A program made the translations under genes and the position numbers. Positions 6,084 to 12,767 of a stretch of DNA of 12,792 bases are shown here, piece after piece. Numbering within the stretch: the first letter of the stretch is position 1; the number at the start of each line of letters is the position of its first letter. The notes under the pieces are model-generated. The model did not search any database and had not been told where the DNA came from. It saw only the letters and a program-made list of their open reading frames with translations. Source of the stretch: an uncultured Planctomycetaceae bacterium (GTDB lineage Bacteria; Planctomycetota; Planctomycetia; Pirellulales; UBA1268); NCBI GenBank assembly GCA_903885855.1, contig CAISKG010000412.1:1-12792 (forward strand). Direction: 5' to 3'.

Positions 6084-7454
6084 TCAGCCCGCGGGCGGGG
6101 CGAGCCCGAGCCAGGCCGCCACCGGCGGGATGCGCCGCAGCACCAGCCGCTCCGCGAGCGCCACGGCCAGGAGCGAGAGCCCGAACAGCGGCAACGCGAT
6201 TCCCAGCGCCGCGACCGTCGCCACCAGCGCCGCGCGCCGCCGGGGGGGCAGGCCGGGCTCGGGCGCGCCGAGCGTGCGCGGGTCGCGCCGGCGCAGCCAG
6301 AGCCACACGGCGCTGGCGCACACCAGGAAGAGTCCCAGCGCGGTGACGAGCCCGAGCAGTTGGTTGGGCAGACCGAAGAGACGCCCCTCGTGGAAGGCGA
6401 TCCCCACCGCCACGGCCCTGTCGACGGGATGCTTGGAGGCGAAATCCTCGCGCGACAGCACCGTCTGGCGGTCGGCGTCGACGACCAGGCTCACACGCCG
6501 CGGCCGGTTGGCGGTGAGCGACTTCGCCGACCATTCCGCCGCCCCGCCGCGGGACGGGGCGAGGACGACCGGGGGATCGAGCGCCAGCGGCGCCACCAAC
6601 GCCGCCACCCGGTCGAGCGCCGCGGGATCGACGGCCACCGAATCGACGCCGCGTCCGCGGCGCGATCGGCCGTGGTCGCCGTGGCCGCCCTCCGCGGCCG
6701 GCGCCTCGCCGCCGCCGTCGGGCCCCTTGCGGTTCGACCACTCCTGGCGGACGGCGGCGGTGCCCGTCCAGGCGCGGGCGGTTGTGAGCCAGTCCCCCCA
6801 GGACTTCGCCCAGGGCAGGCCACTCACGAGGAGCAGCAGGGTGAACACAGAGAGCCACGCGGCGGTCACGGCGTGCAGGTCGCGCATCAGCAGGCGCCGG
6901 CCACCGCGCCACCGCGGCCAGAGCACCCCGGCGAGCCCGCGCTGACGCCGCGGCCACCACAGCACGAGGCCCGTGATCACCATCACGATCGTCCAGGAGG
7001 CGGCCAGTTCCACGAGGTTGGAGCCACGGTCTCCCATGAGCAACTCGCCGTGGAGACGGAAGAGGATCCTCATCGGCCGGTCACGATCCCTGACGCTGCC
7101 CAGCACCTCGGCCGTGGCGGGATCGACGTAGGTGCGCCGCGTGGTGCCCGTGTCGCCGAGCAGCACGCGCGCCGCCCGACCCGGCGCCGCCGGGAGTTCG
7201 TAGCCCTCGAAGCGGCTCCCCGGGACGGCGGCCAGCGCCGCGGCGACCTGCGCCGACGGCGGCGTGGCCGCGCCCGGCGGCAGGCTGTCGTACCGGGCCT
7301 CTTCGAGTGCCTCGATCTCCGCCTTGAAGAGGTAGATCGCGCCGCTGGCGGCGAGGACGACGACGAACGGGATGCAGAACAGCCCGGCGTAGAAGTGCCA
7401 GCGCCACACGGCGCGGTAGTCGGGCCAGCGCTGGCGGGGCGCGGGGGAATCCAT
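6084..7454 (-). CDS. PepSY-TM membrane protein, ferric-siderophore reductase-like
   Basis: The 456-residue inner-membrane protein belongs to the PepSY-associated TM family. Helices lie at about 21-44, 147-168, 196-215, 363-388 and 407-438, with large periplasmic regions at 45-146 and 216-362. The family's histidine positions are visible: H20 (WRWHFYAGLF), H135 (LFRLHGELLMGD), H194 (RDLHAVTAAW) and H355 (AFHEGRLFGLP). In the family member FoxB such histidines hold two haems, and the protein reduces ferric siderophores. That function is inferred here, not shown. A His/Asp/Arg-rich insert (GGHGDHGRSRRGRG, 256-269) sits in the second periplasmic region. The ATG at 7454 has GGAG six bases upstream (7464-7461). 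It is the last gene of a series with the DUF1559 and Cys-rich genes; the gap to the DUF1559 stop is 63 bases. Confidence 0.93.
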   Translation of the reverse strand: MDSPAPRQRWPDYRAVWRWHFYAGLFCIPFVVVLAASGAIYLFKAEIEALEEARYDSLPPGAATPPSAQVAAALAAVPGSRFEGYELPAAPGRAARVLLGDTGTTRRTYVDPATAEVLGSVRDRDRPMRILFRLHGELLMGDRGSNLVELAASWTIVMVITGLVLWWPRRQRGLAGVLWPRWRGGRRLLMRDLHAVTAAWLSVFTLLLLVSGLPWAKSWGDWLTTARAWTGTAAVRQEWSNRKGPDGGGEAPAAEGGHGDHGRSRRGRGVDSVAVDPAALDRVAALVAPLALDPPVVLAPSRGGAAEWSAKSLTANRPRRVSLVVDADRQTVLSREDFASKHPVDRAVAVGIAFHEGRLFGLPNQLLGLVTALGLFLVCASAVWLWLRRRDPRTLGAPEPGLPPRRRAALVATVAALGIALPLFGLSLLAVALAERLVLRRIPPVAAWLGLAPPAG

Positions 7455-7517
7455 GGAGGTCTCCGGGAGCGGTGGAAGGAGCGAGCGGATCGCCGCCGGG
7501 CGGCGCCGGGGCGGGCG

Positions 7518-8639
7518 TCAGTCCTCGACGGAGACGCTCTCGCCGCCGTTGATGCTGTGCAGCGCCCGACAGACCGACGCGTCGATGCCGTCGGAGAGCA
7601 GGCGCACCGAGGCGTCCCCGAGCGCGACCTGGGCCCCGGAGGGATGGTGGGAACGCGGGCCGAAGAAGCCGGTGGCGTGGATCACCACGTCGGGATTGCG
7701 GCTGTTGGGGGGGTTGTAGCCGTTGGTGAGCGTGTTGCACGACCCGGTCATCGCCCAGCTCGTCCCCCGGCCGCGCACGGTGGACGTGTTGGCCCCGCGC
7801 CACGAGGTGAACTGCGGCCAGATCTGCTCCAGCGGAGGGTTGCGGATCATGCCGCCGCTCACTCCCGCCGCCCACGCACCGCTCCCCGGGTATCCCGGCG
7901 AGGCCTGCTTGGTGCTCGTGACGCCGCCCGAGCCGTTGAGCGTCTTCGGATAGGGGAACCTCGGCGTCGTCCCCGCCGGCAGCACGACGTCGTCGCCGGT
8001 GCTGCGCACCGTCTCGCTCATGAACACCGTCCGCGAGAGGCCGTCGGTGACGGCGGCGAGCCGCACGCGCGACCCCTCGAAGGCGATGCCGTCGGTGGGC
8101 CAGCGCTGGTCGTAAAACAGCCCCGTCCCCGAACCGGTGCTCACCATGTAGCTCAGGCCCGCGTAGCCGAAGGGCCCGCCCGCCACGACCGACACCGTCT
8201 GCACCACCGGCGCCGGGTCGCTCGGGCAGGTCATCACCGGGATCGGCGTCGCGAACAGCGCGGCGAACGCCGGATTGGGCACCTGGGCGTTCCAGGCGCC
8301 GGTCGTCGCCGGCTGCGAGAGGTCGAGCTTCGACGCGATCCCTCCCTCCTCCATGAAGGGCAGGAGCCGCGCCTGGATGGAGAAGCCCCCCGGCATGTCG
8401 GTCTGCGGCAGCGTCCGCCGGCCGCTCTCGTAGTTCTGCATCGCCAACGCCATCTGGCGCAGATTGCTCGCGCAGTTGGCCCGCCGCGCCGCCTCGCGGG
8501 CCGCCTGCACCGCCGGAAGAAGGAGCCCGACGAGCGTGCCGATGATGGCGATGACGACGAGCAGTTCGACGAGCGTGAATCCCCGCGCACGCGCGGAAGG
8601 GCGCCTGCCGGACGGGCAGGCGGGAACGTGGATCGACAT
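7518..8639 (-). CDS. DUF1559 pseudopilin-like secreted protein
   Basis: This 373-residue protein is of the type expanded in Planctomycetota. The leader is SARARG (15-20), followed by FTLVELLVVIAIIGTLVGLL (21-40). Prepilin peptidase cleavage would fall after Gly20, leaving Phe at +1 and Glu at +5 (E25), then a hydrophobic helix and PAVQAAREAARRANCASNLRQ, the usual start of the DUF1559 domain. The C-terminus has the family's H-x9-D-G signature in altered form: H332 is followed by nine residues and D342-A343, so Ala replaces Gly. The product is expected on the cell surface or in the periplasm; its role is unknown. The ATG at 8639 is supported by GAGG nine bases upstream. A perfect inverted repeat lies within leader codons 7-13. 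It is the middle gene of the Cys-rich / DUF1559 / PepSY series. Confidence 0.96.
   Translation of the reverse strand: MSIHVPACPSGRRPSARARGFTLVELLVVIAIIGTLVGLLLPAVQAAREAARRANCASNLRQMALAMQNYESGRRTLPQTDMPGGFSIQARLLPFMEEGGIASKLDLSQPATTGAWNAQVPNPAFAALFATPIPVMTCPSDPAPVVQTVSVVAGGPFGYAGLSYMVSTGSGTGLFYDQRWPTDGIAFEGSRVRLAAVTDGLSRTVFMSETVRSTGDDVVLPAGTTPRFPYPKTLNGSGGVTSTKQASPGYPGSGAWAAGVSGGMIRNPPLEQIWPQFTSWRGANTSTVRGRGTSWAMTGSCNTLTNGYNPPNSRNPDVVIHATGFFGPRSHHPSGAQVALGDASVRLLSDGIDASVCRALHSINGGESVSVED
8603..8621. repeat. Perfect 7-bp inverted repeat inside the prepilin leader
   Basis: GCCTGCC (8603-8609), five bases ggacg, then GGCAGGC (8615-8621). It falls in codons 7-13 of the DUF1559 gene (residues ACPSGRR), within the part removed by prepilin peptidase. 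The sequence resembles short REP-like palindromes found scattered in several bacterial genomes. In mRNA it would form a stem about 20 bases after the start codon. Confidence 0.6.
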
Positions 8640-8674
8640 GGATGAGTGCCTCGTGGATCGTGGATCATGGATCG
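8629..8674. repeat. Short TGGATCR repeats around the DUF1559 start
   Basis: Three contiguous heptamers TGGATCG, TGGATCA, TGGATCG occupy 8654-8674. One more TGGATCG is at 8629-8635 and a TGGATGA at 8639-8645 overlaps the start codon. On the minus strand the leader therefore reads as repeated ATCCA units. This may be replication slippage or a protein or RNA binding patch; no function is known. Confidence 0.5.
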
Positions 8675-8826
8675 GACCAGGGCGTGACCGGCCGCCGCGC
8701 CGCGACGGGCGCGGGCGGAGTCCGCCGACGGGGACGACACGGCGCCAAAGGCGCGGCGCGAGGGGATGCGCGCAGGCCTTCCGGTGCGGAAGGCACGCGG
8801 CGACTCGGGGGGAAGGGACGTCGGCG

Positions 8827-8846
8827 CCCGGGGTGGCTGCCCCGGG
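8827..8846 (-). terminator. Hairpin after the Cys-rich gene
   Basis: CCCGGGG (8827-8833), loop tggctg, CCCCGGG (8840-8846) form a perfect seven-pair stem. On the minus strand it starts about 11 bases after the Cys-rich gene stop (8860-8858) and lies in the 218-base gap before the DUF1559 start. There is no T run, so it could be a partial terminator, a processing site or an mRNA stabiliser that sets unequal expression in the series. The rest of the gap shows nothing else beyond the TGGATCR repeats. Confidence 0.35.
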
Positions 8847-8857
8847 GCGGCGATGTC

Positions 8858-9553
8858 TCAGCGACCTTCCGGGGGGGGCGGCTCCGGCGCCGCGGCAGGG
8901 GAGGGCACGAGCACGTCGCGGACGTCGATCACCCCCACCGGCAGTGGCCGCTGGGTGCCGTCGAAGCGCGGCGGCGGCAGGGATCCCGACACCGTCAACC
9001 ACTGCGTCAGCAGGCCCTGGCAGGCGAGCATCGCGCGGAGCGTCACGCCGGTCACGCCCACCGTGGGAGCGGCGGATGACGCCTCATCGCGACGTCCCTC
9101 CACGGCGGCCGGCTCAGGCGTCGCCTCGGCCGGGCCGGTGTCGCAGCACGACTCCGCCTCGGCCGGCCCGTTCGCCGCGGCGCCGGAGCAGCACGAGCCG
9201 CCCACCGGCCGCCCCGCGTCGGGAGCGGCCGGGATCACGGCGGCCGCCACGCGCCGCTCGAGGGCGTCGGTCACCGCGGTGCCGAGGCCATGCCGCCGCG
9301 CCCATGCCAGGCGCTCCGCGGGCGTGTGGCAGCAGCAGGATTCGAAGCACTGCTCGGCGCTGCCGCAGCCGCATGGGGAGTTCATGCAGGGGAAGGGGCG
9401 CGAGCGATCCTTCGCCGCGACGAGCCCCGCCGCGATCCCACCGCCGGGGGCGACCACGCCGGGGACAGCCGCCACGGTGCCCATCGGCAGCGGCAGGCCG
9501 AGCGCGACCGCGGCGTAGGCGAGCGTCACGAACCGGGCGATGGTGCGATGCAT
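8858..9553 (-). CDS. Secreted Cys-rich protein, probable metal binding
   Basis: The product has 231 residues. The N-terminus (MHRTIARFVTLAYAAVALGLPLP) is a signal peptide or membrane anchor. A dense cysteine block at 56-76 contains C56, C61, C63, C69, C73, C74, C75 and H76 (FPCMNSPCGCGS ... SCCCHTPAER), followed by RLAWARRHG (81-89). Two more pairs follow, C121-C122 and C136-C137, then single C178, making 12 cysteines in all. The middle is Ala/Pro/Glu-rich and the C-terminus Pro-rich. From memory, the CxxxxCGC...CCCH...ERLAWAR pattern recurs in uncharacterised envelope proteins of planctomycetes and proteobacteria, but I know no assigned function. Thiolate-rich metal binding (copper, zinc or iron) is the natural inference. 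It is the first gene of the minus-strand series and has a candidate promoter with palindromic operator at 9627-9676. Confidence 0.82.
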   Translation of the reverse strand: MHRTIARFVTLAYAAVALGLPLPMGTVAAVPGVVAPGGGIAAGLVAAKDRSRPFPCMNSPCGCGSAEQCFESCCCHTPAERLAWARRHGLGTAVTDALERRVAAAVIPAAPDAGRPVGGSCCSGAAANGPAEAESCCDTGPAEATPEPAAVEGRRDEASSAAPTVGVTGVTLRAMLACQGLLTQWLTVSGSLPPPRFDGTQRPLPVGVIDVRDVLVPSPAAAPEPPPPEGR

Positions 9554-9626
9554 GGTCGATCGCCGGCCGCACGGGGCAGCGGCGGCGCCGGGATGGCGCG
9601 ACGACGTGCGGTGCCTCGGGGGGCCG

Positions 9627-9655
9627 AGTATCGCACTGCCGGCGGAGCGACGCAA
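9627..9655 (-). promoter_or_regulatory. Candidate promoter of the Cys-rich/DUF1559/PepSY series
   Basis: On the minus strand: -35-like TTGCGT (9655-9650), a spacer of exactly 17 bases, and -10-like GATACT (9632-9627). Transcription would begin near 9620, about 67 bases before the ATG at 9553. Each box is a partial match (three and four of six), but spacing, position and the AT-rich neighbourhood agree. Confidence 0.4.
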
Positions 9656-9676
9656 CGATTGCATTTGCACAAGTGC
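9650..9676. promoter_or_regulatory. AT-richer palindromic patch, candidate operator
   Basis: Three overlapping symmetric elements lie together. GCAACGATTGC (9652-9662) has perfect GCAA/TTGC arms and covers the predicted -35 box. TTGCA-T-TTGCA (9659-9669) is a direct repeat with a 6-base period. GCACAAGTGC (9667-9676) has perfect GCAC/GTGC arms. The patch is markedly AT-richer than its surroundings and lies between the divergent Cys-rich and dehydrogenase genes. The bound regulator is unknown. Confidence 0.4.
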
Positions 9677-9764
9677 GCCGGTGGGCCGCCCCCCGCGGGC
9701 ACACCGCCCCGCGAGGGGACTACACTGCAGCGCCTGTCGATCGCCGCCCCGCTCACTCTCCCGC

Positions 9765-9769
9765 GGAGG
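9765..9769 (+). promoter_or_regulatory. Ribosome binding site deciding the dehydrogenase start
   Basis: GGAGG ends nine bases before the ATG at 9779. The nearer in-frame ATG at 9770 directly adjoins the site and would leave no spacing, so 9779 is preferred. Confidence 0.6.
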
Positions 9770-9778
9770 ATGCCCCCC

Positions 9779-11161
9779 ATGCGTTCGGTACCTGCGGGCC
9801 TCGCCACCGCGCTCGTCTCCGTCGCGACCGCGCTCGCCGGCGCGGCGGCCCACGCCGACGACGCCGTGCCGTCCGCGGTCGACGAGTCCCCACTGGCGGT
9901 GGAACTCGCGCCCGCCTTCCCCGGCCTGCGCTGGACCGGCTGGGAGGCCGATGGCGACGGCACGCCGCGCGTCTTCCGCCCCATTCTCCTCACCCACCCC
10001 GGCGACTCCAGCGGCCGGATCGTCGTGGCGGAGCAGTGCGGGCGGGTGCATGTCTTCCGCCCCGGCGCCACCGAGACCGGCGTGTTCCTCGATCTGCGCC
10101 AGAAGGTCCACTGCGACGACCGCGACGTCGAGGAGGGATTCCTGGGGCTCGCCTTCCATCCCCGGTTCCGGGAGAACGGCGAGTGCTTCGTCCACTACAC
10201 CGCCGCCGACGCCCCGCACACGATGGTGATCGAGCGCTACCGCGTGCCGGCCGACGATCCCGACCGGGCCGATCCCGCCTCCGCCGAGGAGATCCTCCGC
10301 ATCCCCCACCCCGCCGGCAACCACAAGGCGGGCACGATCTGCTTCGGCCCCGACGGCTACCTCTACGTCGCCTGCGGCGACGGGGGCAACCAGCAGGATC
10401 CGCGCGGCAACGGGCAGAACCTCCAGACCATGCTGGGCAAGATCCTGCGGATCGACGTCGACCACCGCGACGGGGACCGTGCCTACGCGATCCCCCCCGA
10501 CAATCCCTTCGTGGAGGTGCTCCGCGCCAACGCCTCGCGCCCCACCTGCCCGCGCGGCGTGCGGCCCGAGATCTGGGCCTACGGCCTGCGCAACGTGTGG
10601 CGGATGTCGTTCGACCGCCTCACCGGGCGGCTGTGGATCGCCGACGTCGGCGAGGATCGCTGGGAGGAGATCAACCTCGGGCGCAAGGGGGCCAACTACG
10701 GCTGGAGCCTGCGCGAGGGACGCGAGCCCTACTCCCCCGCATCCACCGCCGTCGGCCCCGGCTTCGACGATCCCGTCTGGCAGTACGACCACGACGCCGG
10801 CCGGTCGATCACCGGCGGCCACGTCTACCGCGGCGAGCGCCTCCCCGAACTCCGCGGCCACTACCTCTACGCCGACTACGTCTCGGGGCGCGTGTGGGCG
10901 CTGGCGTGGGACGACGTCGCCGGCCGCGCGACCGCCAACCGCCCCATCGAGCGCGCCGGCGGCGAGGGGCTGCCGGTGATCTCCTTCGGCGAGGACGGGG
11001 CGGGGGAGGTGTACGCCTGCGTGCTGGCCGCCGACGGACGCGGGATCCTCGCCCTCGCGCCCCGCTCTCAGCCGAGCGATTCCAGCCGCGCGACGACCCC
11101 CGAGAGCTCGCCGGCCGGGTCGGCGGCATCCACGGCCTCGAGCCCGAACCAGCCGCGGTAG
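9779..11161 (+). CDS. Secreted glucose/sorbosone dehydrogenase-type (PQQ) beta-propeller
   Basis: The product has 460 residues. Signal peptide residues 1-26 (ALVSVATALAGAAAHA) are followed by the six-bladed propeller of soluble quinoprotein (PQQ) aldose/sorbosone dehydrogenases. Motifs are GRIVVAEQCGRVHVF (79-93), GFLGLAFHPRF (120-130, with His127 at the catalytic-base position), NHKAGTICFGPDGYLYVACG (181-200) and NLQTMLGKILRIDVD (214-228). GLRNVWRMSFD (269-279), ANYGW (305-309), ITGGHVYRG (344-352) and YLYADYVSGRVWAL (362-375) follow. Such proteins oxidise sugars in the periplasm, though some homologues have no proven enzyme activity. The conserved domain ends near GRGILALAPRS (420-430). The last 30 residues are a Ser/Ala/Thr/Pro-rich tail read antisense through the 3' end of the convergent isomerase-like gene (94 shared bases). 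The start is fixed by GGAGG. Confidence 0.95.
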   Translation: MRSVPAGLATALVSVATALAGAAAHADDAVPSAVDESPLAVELAPAFPGLRWTGWEADGDGTPRVFRPILLTHPGDSSGRIVVAEQCGRVHVFRPGATETGVFLDLRQKVHCDDRDVEEGFLGLAFHPRFRENGECFVHYTAADAPHTMVIERYRVPADDPDRADPASAEEILRIPHPAGNHKAGTICFGPDGYLYVACGDGGNQQDPRGNGQNLQTMLGKILRIDVDHRDGDRAYAIPPDNPFVEVLRANASRPTCPRGVRPEIWAYGLRNVWRMSFDRLTGRLWIADVGEDRWEEINLGRKGANYGWSLREGREPYSPASTAVGPGFDDPVWQYDHDAGRSITGGHVYRGERLPELRGHYLYADYVSGRVWALAWDDVAGRATANRPIERAGGEGLPVISFGEDGAGEVYACVLAADGRGILALAPRSQPSDSSRATTPESSPAGSAASTASSPNQPR

Positions 11162-11850
11162 TCGCGCTCGTCGAGCGCGGCGAGCGCCGCGGGCACGTCC
11201 ACGCTCCCGCGCCCCAGCGCCGCCGGCCGGCCGTGCCCCGCGAACGATCCGACCAGGGCGTCGGTGAGGCGCACGTGGCGCACGAGCCCCCCGAGCTCGG
11301 CGGCGGCCGCCGCCGGCTCGTGGCCGTGGACGACGAGCGCCCCGGTGACGAGCGTGCAGCCGAAGGCCCCCTCGGGCAGCACCGCGGCGAGGCGGAGGAG
11401 CTCGGCCGGCGCGGCGCGCCCCGCCTCGGCGCAGAAGGTGGCGCCCACGCGTTCGCCGGCGGCCGCCACGTCGCGGAGCGCCTCGAGCAGCGTGCCCCAG
11501 GCCGTCGCGCCGTCGGGAGGCACGGCGCCCACGTGATTGGTGACGGTGGCGGCGCCGAGGGCGTGGGCCAGCTCGAGCGCGCGGCGCGTGCCGGCGATCC
11601 GCTCCTCGAGGCGTTCCTCGTCGCCGTAGCCGCCGCGCGTGGGGAAGCGGAGGGCGGCGACGACGAGCCCCTCGTCGGCGAGCCATGTGCGCAGCTGCCG
11701 CACGCCGGTGGCGGAGAGCCGCGCGCCGTCGAGCTCGGTGCGGGCGTCGATCTCCACGCCGGCCACGCCGAGGAGGCGCGCGCGGCGCAGGCCCGCGCGC
11801 AGGCCCGGCGCGAGGCCGGCGGTGGCGACACAAAGGCGGGATCGCTGCAT
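11068..11850 (-). CDS. Sugar phosphate isomerase/epimerase-like TIM barrel
   Basis: The 260-residue protein is of the xylose isomerase-like/AP-endonuclease-2 superfamily. Visible barrel elements are GVAGVEIDARTEL (28-40), VRQLRTWLADEGLVVAALRF (50-69) and ALELAHALGAATVTNHVG (91-108). THE C-terminal half has GATFCAEAG (136-144, Glu142), a probable metal ligand, then LVRHVRLTDALVG (189-201, His192 and Asp197) and YRGWFGLEAV (231-240, Glu238). The usual strand reads LDPGNLVV..GHDP, but here it is CTLVTGALVVHGHEP (165-179), with no Asp at the metal position. Activity may therefore be altered or the metal site incomplete. The start is ATG at 11850; a GTG eight codons upstream (11874) is the alternative. 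The substrate cannot be read from sequence. It overlaps the dehydrogenase gene tail to tail by 94 bases and is divergent from the Nif3-type gene (80-base gap). Confidence 0.88.
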   Translation of the reverse strand: MQRSRLCVATAGLAPGLRAGLRRARLLGVAGVEIDARTELDGARLSATGVRQLRTWLADEGLVVAALRFPTRGGYGDEERLEERIAGTRRALELAHALGAATVTNHVGAVPPDGATAWGTLLEALRDVAAAGERVGATFCAEAGRAAPAELLRLAAVLPEGAFGCTLVTGALVVHGHEPAAAAAELGGLVRHVRLTDALVGSFAGHGRPAALGRGSVDVPAALAALDERDYRGWFGLEAVDAADPAGELSGVVARLESLG

Positions 11851-11920
11851 GGAGGCTGTCCGCTGCGGGGGCACGCCGGGGAATCGGGGCCGGCGGGGCC
11901 CCTCGGGGGATGGCGGCGCC

Positions 11921-11925
11921 GGAGG
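11921..11925 (+). promoter_or_regulatory. Ribosome binding site of the Nif3-type gene
   Basis: GGAGG lies five bases before ATG 11931 and 17 bases before the second in-frame ATG (11943), favouring 11931. A TATGAT at 11930-11935 resembles a -10 box; if used, transcription would start near 11943 and the shorter form would be nearly leaderless. Confidence 0.5.
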
Positions 11926-11930
11926 ATTGT

Positions 11931-12752
11931 ATGATCGACCGCATGCCCACGCTCGCCGCCGTCACCGCCGCCCTGGAGGAACTCGCCCCGCTGCGGCTGG
12001 CGGCGGAGTGGGATTCGGTGGGGCTGCTGGTGGGGAGCCGGCGCGGCGCGATCGAGCGCGTGCTCACCTGCCTGACGCTCACCGGGCCGGTGGCGCGCGA
12101 GGCGATCGACGGCGGATTCGATCTCGTGGTCACCCACCACCCTCTCCCCTTCCGCCCCGTGGCGCGGATCACCGACGCCACGCCCACCGGCGCGATCCTC
12201 CTCGATCTGGTGTCGGCCGGCATCGCGGTCTGGAGCAGCCACACCGCGTGGGATTCGGCCGCCGGCGGCATCAACGATCTCCTCGCCGAGGCCTGCGGGC
12301 TGACGGCGGTCGCGCCGCTGGTGCGCGACGCGGTGGCGCCGCGCGCCGGCTTCGGCCGCACGGGGCTCGCGCGGCCGGGCCTGCTCCTGGGCGGCCTGGC
12401 GGCGGAATTGGCCGCCGGCCTGGGGGCGACGGGGGTGCACCTGGTGGGCCCGGCCGACGCGCCGGTGGGGCGGGTCGGGATCGTGTGCGGGAGCGGTGCC
12501 GACGGCATCCCGCAGGTGCGGGAGGCCGGCTGCGACACCTTCGTCACGGGGGAGCTGCGCCTCCATGACGCCGTCCATGCCGCCGCCGTCGGGCTGCGGG
12601 CAATCGTCCTGGGCCACCACGCGAGCGAGCGATTCTCGATGCCGGTGCTGGCGGAGCGCCTGGCGGCGCAACTGTCCGGCCTCACCTGCCGCGCCTCCGC
12701 GGCCGATGCCGATCCGTTGGCGTTCCCGGGGGCGGGGGCCGGTGTGGGGTGA
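11931..12752 (+). CDS. Nif3/YbgI-type dinuclear metal protein (GTP cyclohydrolase I type 2-like)
   Basis: The product has 273 residues, slightly longer than E. coli YbgI (about 247). The dinuclear metal ligands of the family are all present. LAAEWDSVGLLVG (23-35) corresponds to the usual WDNxGL with Ser for Asn. VTHHPLPF (67-74) gives His69 and His70, SSHTAWDSAAGGINDLLAE (102-120) gives His104 and Asp108, and GHHASERF (228-235) gives His229 and Glu233. GSGADGIPQVREAGCDTFVTGE (187-208) is the second conserved block. Proteins of this type form toroidal hexamers. They are labelled GTP cyclohydrolase 1 type 2 in databases, but their physiological role is not settled. The gene is divergent from the isomerase-like gene. 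A hairpin begins directly after its stop. Confidence 0.95.
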   Translation: MIDRMPTLAAVTAALEELAPLRLAAEWDSVGLLVGSRRGAIERVLTCLTLTGPVAREAIDGGFDLVVTHHPLPFRPVARITDATPTGAILLDLVSAGIAVWSSHTAWDSAAGGINDLLAEACGLTAVAPLVRDAVAPRAGFGRTGLARPGLLLGGLAAELAAGLGATGVHLVGPADAPVGRVGIVCGSGADGIPQVREAGCDTFVTGELRLHDAVHAAAVGLRAIVLGHHASERFSMPVLAERLAAQLSGLTCRASAADADPLAFPGAGAGVG

Positions 12753-12767
12753 GCCGGCGGTGCCGGC
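12753..12767 (+). terminator. Hairpin directly after the Nif3-type gene
   Basis: GCCGGC (12753-12758), loop ggt, GCCGGC (12762-12767): a self-complementary six-base arm repeated as an inverted repeat immediately after the stop codon. There is no T run. Given the local GC content, such repeats arise easily by chance. The remaining bases to the window end show nothing else. Confidence 0.25.

Noticed and set aside
8639..9002. Extension of the DUF1559 protein by 121 residues.
   Set aside because: It would bury the prepilin leader in mid-protein and overlap the Cys-rich gene. The leader has to be near the N-terminus.
9290..9778. Upstream extension of the dehydrogenase frame.
   Set aside because: It overlaps the start of the divergent Cys-rich gene and lacks a signal peptide at its start. 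ATG 9779 has a ribosome site and a proper signal peptide.
8858..12685. A 1275-codon open frame on the minus strand.
   Set aside because: It crosses the dehydrogenase, isomerase-like and Nif3-type genes without matching any of them. Only the final 231 codons (from the ATG at 9553) look like a real protein, with a signal peptide and cysteine motifs.
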